Assembly (NCBI GenBank): GCA_947586055.1
Contig: CANPXL010000021.1
Location: 1-51,407, forward strand
Direction of reading: 5' to 3'
From: an uncultured Acetatifactor sp.
Lineage (GTDB): Bacteria; Bacillota; Clostridia; Lachnospirales; Lachnospiraceae
DNA length: 51,407 nucleotides
Position 1 is the first letter of the stretch; each line of letters begins with the position of its first letter. The translations under genes were made by a program, and so were the position numbers. Shown here one piece after another: positions 7,906 through 15,713 of this stretch. Under the pieces are notes generated by a model. That model ran no database searches. It saw nothing but the letters and a program-made list of their open reading frames with translations, and had not been told where the DNA came from.

Positions 7906-10200
7906 TTATCTTTCATCCAGGTACAGCTGTACCCGGTTATCAATGATCTCTGCCACTTCCTCCGCGCTTTTTGTGCCGTTCCAGAATGGCTGCGTTTCCT
8001 CGCTGATGATCTCCCGGATCGGCGATTCGCTGTTTTCACTGCCAAGACGGTCCATAAATTCCAGATATTCCTCCAGATAAGAGCTTCCGTCCTCCCGCAC
8101 TGGCAGATCTTTTCCTCCTTTGTATGAGACCATTGTGGTCCCGTCGCTCGTCTCATACGTGTAGATGCTGTTCTCTGCGGACGGCCTGGTCAACGTCATA
8201 AATTCCGTTTTCTCCAGAGCTTCCTCGCTCAGCAGATATTCCAGAAACGCGGCTGTCTCCTCTTGATACATCGCGTTTTTCCCTACCAGCACATAGCACG
8301 TACTCACATAAATTCCTACGCCGTCTTCCTGTCCCGGATATCCCACAAAATGAACGGCGCCGCCGTAGTCATCCCGTAATTCGGCATATCCGGCAATATT
8401 TCGTATCCATTCTTTCAGCGCAAGTATCTTTCCCTGCGCAAGCCATTCCCGCGCCTGTTCTTCGGAAACCCCGGACATGTCGCCGTATTTCCTGCAGATC
8501 TCCAGCAGGCGGCAAAAATCCTCGCTGTCAAAATTGCTGACTCCGCTTTCTTCGCTGTAAAACGGGTTCTTTCCCGCCGGACCTCCCAGCAGGAAATTCA
8601 GGCTGTCCGACGGACTGCCACCGCCGTTGAACGGGTCGTAATACAGCCCTTCCAGATCCCGGTTTTCCGCAAGGTCCAGTATATCCCCAAGCGTCCAGCT
8701 ATCCTCCTTCCACAAAACAGCAGACACGGCGGGAACATACGCCATCGCAACCGGAAGGATCCCGTACAGCTTCCCGTCTATCGTCCCTGCCATACGGGCG
8801 CCCGCAAAAAGGGAATCCACTGTCTTTTTATCCAGATATTCCTCCAGGGGCGCCAGCGCTCCTGCTTCCTGCAGCGCCGTCACCTGATCTCTGCCATTTA
8901 CCACCATAATATCGGGTATGTTTCCGGCTGCCACTCTGGCCGACAGAAGCGCCCAGTTATCCTCCAAAAGTCCGCTCAACACCTCAACGGTAATCTGTCT
9001 GCCGCCGTAATCCCGGCTGAAAACCACCGCGTTTGGCCGGATATAATTTAACAGATCCGACATCATAACACAGGTAATCTCTTCCCCCGTAACCGGCATC
9101 TGATCCGCAAACGCGGAAACGTTCCCGGCGGCGGTGTCATAGAGAAGAAATTTCCCCTCTCCGCTCACCGTCAGCCAGCAGGTCTGGCCCGTATCCCTGT
9201 CGTTGGGAGAAATCCCGCTTCCTGAATAAGAAAAAAGCTTTGTCTTTTTTCCGGATCTCAGATCCCACATCCAGAGCGTCTCTCCGGAGGAATAATATAA
9301 CAGCCCCTGCGGCGTTGCCGTAAACTGCTTCAGCAACATCTCCCCGCACTGATAGAGGATCTTTTCCGTTCCGGAAGGAACTTCAATCCGAAAAAGCTTC
9401 GATCCGCCGCCGGAAAGGTCGCCTTTGGAAAACACCACGCTTCCGTCCGGCGTATGAAAGGCCCCGGCAAAGGATTCCCCTTCGCCGCCGCACTCCTTTT
9501 GCAGCAGCACCTTCCCCGTGGGATCTATGACCGCAAGCGAGGTTCTGTCCGGAGAAATCAGGTACTGGTATCCATCCCCGTCACACCACCAGCTCCCGGG
9601 TTCCGATAACTGCTCCTGAGAAATTTCGAGTTCCCGATAAGCCGCCGTCACATCCCGCACATCCAAAAGTTCGCCCTTTTCGTTCAGGGTCAGAAGCTGA
9701 TAGGAGGACGAAACCTTTTGGTAAAAAAGAACGGCGATCCGGTCTTCTGTACTCACATCCATACAGATTCCATAGCCTTCCGGACACTCCTGCCCGTCCG
9801 TCAGGATCTCTTTCGGCTTCTCCGTCTCAAGATCTTCTTTCTGGCACGTCAGAAAATACCGCCAGCCGTCAGAGGTCTCCGCGCTGTCAAAAAGATACCT
9901 TGCATCCCAGGAAAAGGCGAAGATTTCTTTCTGCCAGAACGCCGAAACGTCGATGTCGGGATTTTTGCAGGGACTTCTCCGAAGCTCATAATAAGGGATC
10001 TCGGCGGCCCCGGACGCCGATTCCTGAAAACCGTTTTCCCACCATTCTGCCGTCAGGACCTCCCCAAAGCTTTCGGCTTCCTCCGAAATCGGATCCTTCC
10101 CTATACCCGGCGCGTCGTAAGTTCCGGCACATCCGGCCAGCAGGAGAGAACAGGATAAAAGCAGCGGCATAATCAGATCGGCACTTCTTTTCCTTTTCAT
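7906..10200 (-). CDS. lipoprotein with propeller-like N-terminus and extracellular solute-binding C-terminus
   Basis: 764 aa, first gene of the second arabinan operon. A lipoprotein signal ends at LLAGC (Cys24). Residues about 70-370 contain repeated strand-turn segments such as PTGKVLLQKECGG, PDGSVVFSKGD and QGLLYYSSGETLWMWD, suggesting a beta-propeller. From about 400 onward there is a solute-binding-protein-like region (NIPDIMVVNGRDQ, GKLYGILPVAMAY, GKILALKEW). Its closest relative here is the lipoprotein at 1348-3648, so the pair are paralogues that bracket the operon. AAAGGAAC precedes the ATG. No permease genes follow; the next gene encodes a cytoplasmic GH43. It could deliver ligand to the permeases of the neighbouring operon or act as an extracellular sensor; neither can be decided from sequence. 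Confidence 0.8.
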   Translation of the reverse strand: MKRKRSADLIMPLLLSCSLLLAGCAGTYDAPGIGKDPISEEAESFGEVLTAEWWENGFQESASGAAEIPYYELRRSPCKNPDIDVSAFWQKEIFAFSWDARYLFDSAETSDGWRYFLTCQKEDLETEKPKEILTDGQECPEGYGICMDVSTEDRIAVLFYQKVSSSYQLLTLNEKGELLDVRDVTAAYRELEISQEQLSEPGSWWCDGDGYQYLISPDRTSLAVIDPTGKVLLQKECGGEGESFAGAFHTPDGSVVFSKGDLSGGGSKLFRIEVPSGTEKILYQCGEMLLKQFTATPQGLLYYSSGETLWMWDLRSGKKTKLFSYSGSGISPNDRDTGQTCWLTVSGEGKFLLYDTAAGNVSAFADQMPVTGEEITCVMMSDLLNYIRPNAVVFSRDYGGRQITVEVLSGLLEDNWALLSARVAAGNIPDIMVVNGRDQVTALQEAGALAPLEEYLDKKTVDSLFAGARMAGTIDGKLYGILPVAMAYVPAVSAVLWKEDSWTLGDILDLAENRDLEGLYYDPFNGGGSPSDSLNFLLGGPAGKNPFYSEESGVSNFDSEDFCRLLEICRKYGDMSGVSEEQAREWLAQGKILALKEWIRNIAGYAELRDDYGGAVHFVGYPGQEDGVGIYVSTCYVLVGKNAMYQEETAAFLEYLLSEEALEKTEFMTLTRPSAENSIYTYETSDGTTMVSYKGGKDLPVREDGSSYLEEYLEFMDRLGSENSESPIREIISEETQPFWNGTKSAEEVAEIIDNRVQLYLDER

Positions 10201-10243
10201 TTTTCGGTTCCTTTCCGCATTCCGATACAGGACTGCTATCCTT

Positions 10244-10271
10244 ATTATACGTCCTGAATCCGCCCTGCCAA
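10244..10271 (-). promoter_or_regulatory. promoter of the second arabinan operon
   Basis: On the minus strand, TTGGCA (10266-10271) and TATAAT (10244-10249) are separated by 16 bp. The start site would lie near 10237, about 37 nt before the lipoprotein ATG at 10200. Confidence 0.75.
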
Positions 10272-10285
10272 GTCTGCGCCGGAAC

Positions 10286-10324
10286 TCTTAAACATTCTTA
10301 AAGGAATTTTAACGGTTTCTTAAA
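10286..10324 (-). promoter_or_regulatory. tandem TCTTAAA direct repeats, candidate OmpR-family response-regulator site
   Basis: Read on the plus strand, TCTTAAA occurs at 10286, 10296 and 10318, with a related TTTTAAC at 10307. The spacings are 10, 11 and 11 bp, one helical turn each. The array begins 14 bp upstream of the -35 box of the lipoprotein/GH43/araD operon. Direct repeats of TTAA-like half sites at 10-11 bp are the hallmark of PhoB/PhoP-type (OmpR-family) binding sites. Which regulator binds is unknown; none is encoded in this window. Confidence 0.55.
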
Positions 10325-10360
10325 GATCTGATGTTTTCACGGATCCTGCAAATAGAAAGA

Positions 10361-10397
10361 ACACTCCGGATTCCGTTTGATCCGTAACCCGGAGTGT
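10361..10397 (-). terminator. terminator at the end of the long arabinan operon
   Basis: A 9-bp stem ACACTCCGG / CCGGAGTGT encloses a 19-nt loop and lies about 60 nt past the stop of the LamG lipoprotein gene. The minus-strand tail reads TTCTTTCTATTT and the plus-strand tail CTTTTTCTTATTTT, so it could work in both directions. Confidence 0.75.
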
Positions 10398-10459
10398 CTT
10401 TTTCTTATTTTGCTCTCCATACCCGCAGATATTTTACTTTCTGCGGATGCTTCCGATGC

Positions 10460-12046
10460 TTACTGAATATCCAGCATGGAGCTGTCAACGGTCAGGCAGA
10501 AGCCAAGAGCGCCGTCGTTGATTGCAATATTCTTATAGTTCTGGAAATGCGTGTCGCCTGCGGCGGTAGTGATCTGGCACTCTACATCCGCGGTGTCGCC
10601 GTTGTTGGTAACGGATACGGTAACGGTCGCGCCCTGCAGGTCGGCTGCAAAGGTATCCCAGTTCCAGTCGCTCTCAACCGTCCATCCCAGCGTGTCAAGA
10701 CTGTCGCCGGTGGTCAGCTGGGTATCGCCGTCCATTTTCCAGCCCCAGTTGTCCGCGCGCAGTACAGCGTACTCCACACAATCCGCCGACTTCTCCAGAG
10801 GGCTTACGGCCTCGCTCTGCAGAACGATCACAAAGTTGTTCCAGTTGGAAGCCTCCGCGCCGTGCCAGTTTACAAAGGTCTTGGAAACGGTTTCACCGGA
10901 GGGAACTTCCCAGCCCTCGCTGAAGGTGGTCCACCAGCCGGAAGTAAAGTCCTCTGCGCCAAGCTGGGTACCGGTAATGGTAACCACAGGATTCTGAGGT
11001 TCTTCCTCGTTACCTGCAGCGCCTTCGGGAGCTACAGAAGAAACGTTAGGATCGCCCAGCTGATACAGGGACAGAACCTGACCGGGGGTCAGAGCGGTGT
11101 CAAACACATACAGATCGTCCACAAATCCCTTGTAGATGGTATCCCAGTAGTTGATGCCAAACCAGGACTCGAACTGCGCGTCGCCGGGCTTCATGATGTT
11201 AGGCGCCAGGGATGCGTCCCATGTCCACTCCTCCCAGTAGGTATGGTTCGTATAGTTGTCGGCGGAATCATATACCAGATTGCCGTTGAGGTAATACTGA
11301 GCGCCCGCGGTGGTTGTGCCGGCCGCGCCGGTCTGTGTCTCGCCGGAGCAGACGATGGTCACCATCACCCACTCTTTGATGCCGTGTCTCTGGTCATCAA
11401 ACGCATACATCCAGGGCCAGCAGTCCGTGCCGTCCTGTGCGTCGCTGGCCTCGTTGCGGCTCCATACGATAGGGAAGATCTTGGCGCTGTCAGTGCCCCA
11501 CTCGGACTGGGTTACGTTAAACCATGTTACGTCGTTGCCCGCGTCGGCAGCCTTGCCCATATTGTAACCCATGGTAAGGGTAGGCGCGTAGGTAGCCACT
11601 CTGTCCGCGTTCATCCAGTAGGACACGGTGTAGGTATCCGTATTGGTAGGCTCCAGATGCAGATTCAGCGCATGCTCGCCGTCCAGATAAACCGCCTGGC
11701 CCACAGGACCGTCCGCATAGCTTACGGTTGCGGTGGAATCCACAATACCGTGGGTTGCGCCGTCCAGAGCGCCGGGATCGTTCTCCGCCCGCTCCACTAC
11801 GGTGTAGCCCTCGTCTGCGCCCTCGTCAAAGGTGATGTGCGCAAACGGATCCACAAGCGCTTCGGGAGTAACCTCTGCGCTTCCCTGGTTTTCCGCGCCG
11901 TCACTGCCGGACTGTTCGCTGGACTGTTCACTGGATTGTTCGCTGGACTGTCCGCCGGACGATTCATTGCCCGACTCCCCGCCGCACGCCGCAAGAGAAA
12001 CTACCATTACGGCTGCGAGCAGCGTGCTCACAAACTTCTTTTTCAT
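10460..12046 (-). CDS. LamG-domain surface lipoprotein
   Basis: 528 aa. The lipoprotein signal ends SLAAC (Cys21), followed by a Ser/Gln/Glu-rich linker with SSEQ repeats. Residues about 70-335 fit a LamG/concanavalin-A-like lectin domain (YTVSYWMNADR, QYYLNGNLVYDS, GFVDDLYVFDTALTPGQVLSLYQLG). The last 165 residues form a second, tryptophan-rich beta domain (SGWWTTFSEGW, NWGWKMDGD) that resembles a carbohydrate-binding module. It is the last gene of the long operon, 98 bp after a solute-binding lipoprotein gene with which it shares a similar signal sequence. It has no recognisable catalytic motif, so binding of arabinan or plant cell wall at the surface is the likely role (inferred). GAGAGGAAAAT precedes the ATG. 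Confidence 0.8.
   Translation of the reverse strand: MKKKFVSTLLAAVMVVSLAACGGESGNESSGGQSSEQSSEQSSEQSGSDGAENQGSAEVTPEALVDPFAHITFDEGADEGYTVVERAENDPGALDGATHGIVDSTATVSYADGPVGQAVYLDGEHALNLHLEPTNTDTYTVSYWMNADRVATYAPTLTMGYNMGKAADAGNDVTWFNVTQSEWGTDSAKIFPIVWSRNEASDAQDGTDCWPWMYAFDDQRHGIKEWVMVTIVCSGETQTGAAGTTTAGAQYYLNGNLVYDSADNYTNHTYWEEWTWDASLAPNIMKPGDAQFESWFGINYWDTIYKGFVDDLYVFDTALTPGQVLSLYQLGDPNVSSVAPEGAAGNEEEPQNPVVTITGTQLGAEDFTSGWWTTFSEGWEVPSGETVSKTFVNWHGAEASNWNNFVIVLQSEAVSPLEKSADCVEYAVLRADNWGWKMDGDTQLTTGDSLDTLGWTVESDWNWDTFAADLQGATVTVSVTNNGDTADVECQITTAAGDTHFQNYKNIAINDGALGFCLTVDSSMLDIQ
11911..11958 (-). repeat. 12-nt tandem repeat coding for an SSEQ linker
   Basis: Four consecutive 12-bp units close to ACTGTTCGCTGG start at 11911, 11923, 11935 and 11947 (the last diverged). 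They encode the flexible Ser/Glu/Gln linker behind the lipidated cysteine of the LamG protein. Copy number could vary by slippage without shifting the frame. Confidence 0.7.
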
Positions 12047-12062
12047 ATTTTCCTCTCTTTCT

Positions 12063-12102
12063 GCCGCATCCGCGGCGCTGGCAGAACGGCGGGACTGCCG
12101 CC
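12063..12102 (-). other. intergenic hairpins between the solute-binding protein and LamG genes
   Basis: Two small GC hairpins (GCCGC/GCGGC at 12063-12076 and GGCGG/CCGCC at 12088-12102) lie in the 98-bp gap and lack a T-run. Such structures often protect the 3' end of an abundant binding-protein message, or act as a weak attenuator before the next gene. Confidence 0.4.
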
Positions 12103-12144
12103 GCCCTGTCGTTTTGGTTCATTTATAGAAACCTTTTTCCGCCG

Positions 12145-13662
12145 TTACTGATTGTACTTGGCTTCAAAGGCGTCTACCGTTGCCTGATATTTCGCGATGT
12201 CATCGTCGGAAAGGATATCGTATCCGTTAGGCCCGAAATAAGCGATCATCGCTTCCGCGTGATAATAGTTGGCCTGCTCGGTGGCTTCCTCCACATAGTC
12301 CGCCGCCTTGGCTTTTCCCGCGTCGACCAGATCATGAATGCCGATCTTGTTAAAATACTGGTCACAGAAGTTCCAGTAGCCCGCGATATTGCACCAGCCG
12401 TAGCACACAGGGCGGGTCACGCTTGCAAAGAAGTCATCCCAGTACCGCTTGTTCTCTTCATAGTGATAGAAAAGCTGCTTATAACGGTTCCAGACTTCCT
12501 TGTCCATCGTAGTGGGCATGGGCATTCCGGCGTTCTTCAGAGGTACGTTGCTGGCGTTTACGATGCTCTCGTCCTCATAGATGTCAAGCCTTGCCTTCCA
12601 GCCGTCAAGGCCGAAGGTCATGAACTTCAGCAGAAGATACGCTTCGTAGGGATGCTCACAGGAGGTTGAGACGCCCGCCATGAACATCTGGCCGATCACG
12701 TTGTGCTCCCTCTCGTCCACTACATTGGGCGTAACGTAGGGAACAATGTCAAGACCCCACTGATCCTGATAGCCTTCCACGCCCCAGATATTCATAAAGG
12801 TCCAGAAGCCCTCCGAGAACACTGCCACATGGCCGGTGGTTCCGAAATAACCCTCCCAGTCGCCGGTCCAGTCTTCCATCTCCTGAGTCTCGGTCTGGGG
12901 AGCGACGTATCCGTTCAGTTTCAGGTCCGAGAACTCCTGCTCGCCCTTTGCCCAGTAGGAAAGGTCAAAATCTTCGCCGTTGAATCCGAACTCACCTTTG
13001 ATCTGACGTTCCTCGGGGGAGCATGCCGCAATACCGTACAGAGAATCCAGCCGGTTGTAATAACCCAGGCCGAAGTATTTCATTTCGCCTGCGGCGCCTT
13101 CTCTGGTGGCATCCTTGATCAGCTGGATCATCTCGTCCCAAGTCCAGTCGGTCCGGGGCATCTCAAGGTTTAAGGCTTTGATCACGTTTCTGTCGATAAA
13201 GATCGCGCTGGGCGCGTAGTTCGTGGGAACCGCATACCTTTTGTCGGTGTCAAAACAGCCGAGACCGTACTCGTTGATGGTAGGCAGCAGATTCTGGGTC
13301 TCCGGGTCCGCGTTGTAGTATTCGGAAATGTCTGCCCAATACTGGTTTGCCAGAGCGGTGTCAATGTCCGTGCCGGCAAAGACGTCCGGGAAGTTGCCCG
13401 CGCTGGCCGCAGCGGAAAGGTCCTGGCTCATGTCGTCGATCAGACGGCATTCCACATGGATATTGGGGTACATATCCGTGAATTTTTCCGCCATGAGCTC
13501 CATGGTCGTCTCATCCTCGAAATGCCAGTAGGTGAGGGTGATCTCGTCCGTGGTAACGCCGTTTTCATCCACGTTGCCCGATCCGCCGCTCCCGCCGCCG
13601 CAGGCAGCCAGCGGGACTGTCATGGTCAGCGCCAGAAGAGCGCTTAGAATTTTCTTTTTCAT
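12145..13662 (-). CDS. sugar ABC transporter solute-binding lipoprotein
   Basis: 505 aa, typical of family-1 carbohydrate-binding proteins. The signal ends PLAAC (Cys21), followed by a Gly/Ser linker. Characteristic segments are ITLTYWHFEDETTMELMAEK near the mature N-terminus, GNFPDVFAG, and NVIGQMFMAGVSTSCEHP before the C-terminal lobe. I chose the start at 13662, with AAGGAGG seven nt upstream, over a longer frame. It follows the permease pair 15713-13724 directly, so the three probably form one importer for arabino-oligosaccharides or a related glycan; substrate is inferred from the enzymes around it. It lies outside the cell, anchored by lipid. Confidence 0.92.
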   Translation of the reverse strand: MKKKILSALLALTMTVPLAACGGGSGGSGNVDENGVTTDEITLTYWHFEDETTMELMAEKFTDMYPNIHVECRLIDDMSQDLSAAASAGNFPDVFAGTDIDTALANQYWADISEYYNADPETQNLLPTINEYGLGCFDTDKRYAVPTNYAPSAIFIDRNVIKALNLEMPRTDWTWDEMIQLIKDATREGAAGEMKYFGLGYYNRLDSLYGIAACSPEERQIKGEFGFNGEDFDLSYWAKGEQEFSDLKLNGYVAPQTETQEMEDWTGDWEGYFGTTGHVAVFSEGFWTFMNIWGVEGYQDQWGLDIVPYVTPNVVDEREHNVIGQMFMAGVSTSCEHPYEAYLLLKFMTFGLDGWKARLDIYEDESIVNASNVPLKNAGMPMPTTMDKEVWNRYKQLFYHYEENKRYWDDFFASVTRPVCYGWCNIAGYWNFCDQYFNKIGIHDLVDAGKAKAADYVEEATEQANYYHAEAMIAYFGPNGYDILSDDDIAKYQATVDAFEAKYNQ

Positions 13663-13686
13663 AGTTTTCCTCCTTTTTATCTCTGA

Positions 13687-13702
13687 GCCGGCGTCCGCCG
13701 GC
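13687..13702 (-). other. hairpin upstream of the solute-binding protein gene
   Basis: A perfect GCCGGC-GTCC-GCCGGC hairpin lies in the 61-bp gap between permease and binding-protein genes. A 5' hairpin here would stabilise the binding-protein part of the transcript, a common way of producing more binding protein than permease. Confidence 0.4.
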
Positions 13703-13723
13703 AAAGATTCGGTTTTACGCTTT

Positions 13724-14734
13724 TTATTCGCCGGTGATACCAGTCCTGTCGATGCTCTCCACAAAGTGCTTCTGCAGGAAGAAGTACATGATCATCAGCG
13801 GCAGAACGCTTAACATGGTGGCCGCCAGCCGTATGGTCTCGTTCAGGTCCGTCGCCATGTCGCCGGTCGTCGTTCTGGTCTCGGTATAATTTGTGGTAAA
13901 GTTCTTCAGCTGGATCACCAGATTGGTCCAATCGCTGTGGGTCGTGAGCCCTCTTACATACAGCTCCGTCAGATAGGATTCGTTCCAGTACCATACGAAC
14001 GAGAACAAAAACACCGTCAGGATTGCGGGCGCGGCCGAGGGAACGGCAATGCGCACAAACGATTTGAAATATCCCGCGCCGTCGATCTTCGCCGCTTCTA
14101 TCAGCACCTTCGGCACCTGCTTAAAGAACTGGTAGAAGATCAGGATAAAGATGGGCGAATTCAGCCCGTTTCCGAACAGGGCGGGCAGAACGAAAGCCCA
14201 GATGGTCCCTAATATCTTGATCTTGTTGTACAGCACATAGGTGGGAATCATGGTCACCTGGCTGGGCAGGATGTAGGAAAAGATCAAAAGCCCCATCAGG
14301 ATATTCTTACCCTTAAACTGAAAGCTCGCAAAGCCGTAACCGATCAGCATGCACACGGCCACGTTGCAGAGAGTGGGCAGCCCCGCGATCAGGATTCCTT
14401 TCCCCAGAGACGCCCAGAAGTCCATGCTTCTTGCCGCGTCGATGTAATTGTTCACAAAGAGCGTGCTTGGAATCCACTTGATAGAGGTATCCAGCAGATC
14501 CTCTCGGTTCATAAAGCTGGTGCTGATCATATAAAGGATCGGGTAAAGGTAAATGAATCCGATACAGATCAGCAGTCCGTATACGATGATCTGCTTGCCG
14601 GCGCCTTCCTTTTCCTTTGTGCCGAACACAAAACGGTGCAGCTTTTCTCTGGTAAAATGTTTAGCGATAATCTCCTTCGCCGTCGTAGGTCTTGTAGTTG
14701 CGCTTTTTGCGCGCGTGTTCGAGCTTTTTGACAT
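13724..14734 (-). CDS. sugar ABC transporter permease, MalG type
   Basis: 336 aa with about six membrane segments after a 50-residue charged N-terminal extension (KEKEGAGKQ just before helix 1). The EAA loop that contacts the ATPase is visible as EAAKIDGAGYFKSF near residue 230. The ATG at 14734 is preceded by GGAGGGG. Its start lies 74 bp inside the preceding permease gene, so the two are translationally linked. Together with that MalF-type partner and the binding lipoprotein downstream it makes up an oligosaccharide importer. No ATPase subunit is encoded nearby. Confidence 0.92.
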   Translation of the reverse strand: MSKSSNTRAKSATTRPTTAKEIIAKHFTREKLHRFVFGTKEKEGAGKQIIVYGLLICIGFIYLYPILYMISTSFMNREDLLDTSIKWIPSTLFVNNYIDAARSMDFWASLGKGILIAGLPTLCNVAVCMLIGYGFASFQFKGKNILMGLLIFSYILPSQVTMIPTYVLYNKIKILGTIWAFVLPALFGNGLNSPIFILIFYQFFKQVPKVLIEAAKIDGAGYFKSFVRIAVPSAAPAILTVFLFSFVWYWNESYLTELYVRGLTTHSDWTNLVIQLKNFTTNYTETRTTTGDMATDLNETIRLAATMLSVLPLMIMYFFLQKHFVESIDRTGITGE

Positions 14735-15713
14735 TTCGGATTCCCCTCCTTTCTATCTTTTTCGCCTGTCTGGCTTCTTTTTTCATCTGCCGCTTTCTGC
14801 GCTTCACCTGTCTGTCGTAGATATCTTTTTTGGATCCCAAAAGCAGGAAGAAGAGCAGGACCACCAGCGTTACCACCAGCGAATACATCCACGCCATGGC
14901 GGATGCGTAACCGTAACCCTTCTCCTTCGTCCCGGAGAACATTGCCGACTGAATCATTGTGATCAGCGAGTTCTGTTCGTTTCCGGAGAGGAAGATCACG
15001 GAGTACACCGCGTTCAGCAGGATCATGGGCTTTATGGTGGGAAGCGTAATCTTCCAGAAGCATTCCCATTTGGATCCGCCGTCGATCTTTGCCGCCTCAT
15101 ACAGGGAAGGATCGATCTTCTGCAGCGCCGACAGGAAGATCAGGATCTGTACGCCAGAATACCAGAGGATCATGATCATGCTGGAAAAGAGATCTCCGAT
15201 ATTGTTCGCCAGGCTGGTGGGCAGGAAAGAATCCAGCGCCGTCACAATGGACTGTACGTTCATGGCCGGGATTGTCGCCGCGCCTTCGTCCACCAGCATA
15301 TTCATCACCGGTCCGCTGACGATGATCACCGGCAGAAAGAACACCAGCCGGAAGAAGCCCTTCAGCCGGATCTTTCCGTTTAACATCATGGCGATCAGCA
15401 GCGCGAACACCACGATGATCGGCACCTCCAGGATCGTCTGCCAGAGATAGGTCACGATCTGCTGGGGAAATTCCGGATTTTCCAGCCAGATCTGGGTAAA
15501 GTTTCCCGTGCCTACATAGATGAACTTGGTCTGCAGCGGCGTGATCCTGATGTTAAACCACATGTAGTAGAAGGACTGGGCCAGAGGATAGATCATAAAC
15601 GCCAGCACGCCTATCAGCCAGGGAAGAATAAAGACATATCCCACACGGGCTTCCTTTTTTTCAAGCTTTCCAAGCTTTACCTTGGGATTTTTGGTTTTCT
15701 TTTCTCTGCTCAT
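14661..15713 (-). CDS. sugar ABC transporter permease, MalF type, with long basic C-terminal tail
   Basis: 350 aa. Six membrane segments lie between residues about 25 and 290, with the EAA loop SLYEAAKIDGGSKWECF. After the last helix about 55 residues follow that are nearly all Lys, Arg, Glu and Gln (for example RQVKRRKRQMKKEARQ), ending in the overlap with the next gene. The ATG at 15713 follows the TAA of the DUF5696 gene immediately, with AAGGTGG eight nt upstream. The tail is much longer than usual for MalF-type permeases. It would sit in the cytoplasm and could bind the ATPase, RNA or membrane lipid; that is speculation. Confidence 0.92.
   Translation of the reverse strand: MSREKKTKNPKVKLGKLEKKEARVGYVFILPWLIGVLAFMIYPLAQSFYYMWFNIRITPLQTKFIYVGTGNFTQIWLENPEFPQQIVTYLWQTILEVPIIVVFALLIAMMLNGKIRLKGFFRLVFFLPVIIVSGPVMNMLVDEGAATIPAMNVQSIVTALDSFLPTSLANNIGDLFSSMIMILWYSGVQILIFLSALQKIDPSLYEAAKIDGGSKWECFWKITLPTIKPMILLNAVYSVIFLSGNEQNSLITMIQSAMFSGTKEKGYGYASAMAWMYSLVVTLVVLLFFLLLGSKKDIYDRQVKRRKRQMKKEARQAKKIERRGIRNVKKLEHARKKRNYKTYDGEGDYR

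Noticed and set aside
10394..12151. Long plus-strand open frame of 585 codons opposite the LamG gene
   Set aside because: Antisense shadow; the minus-strand frame has a lipoprotein signal, domains and a ribosome site.
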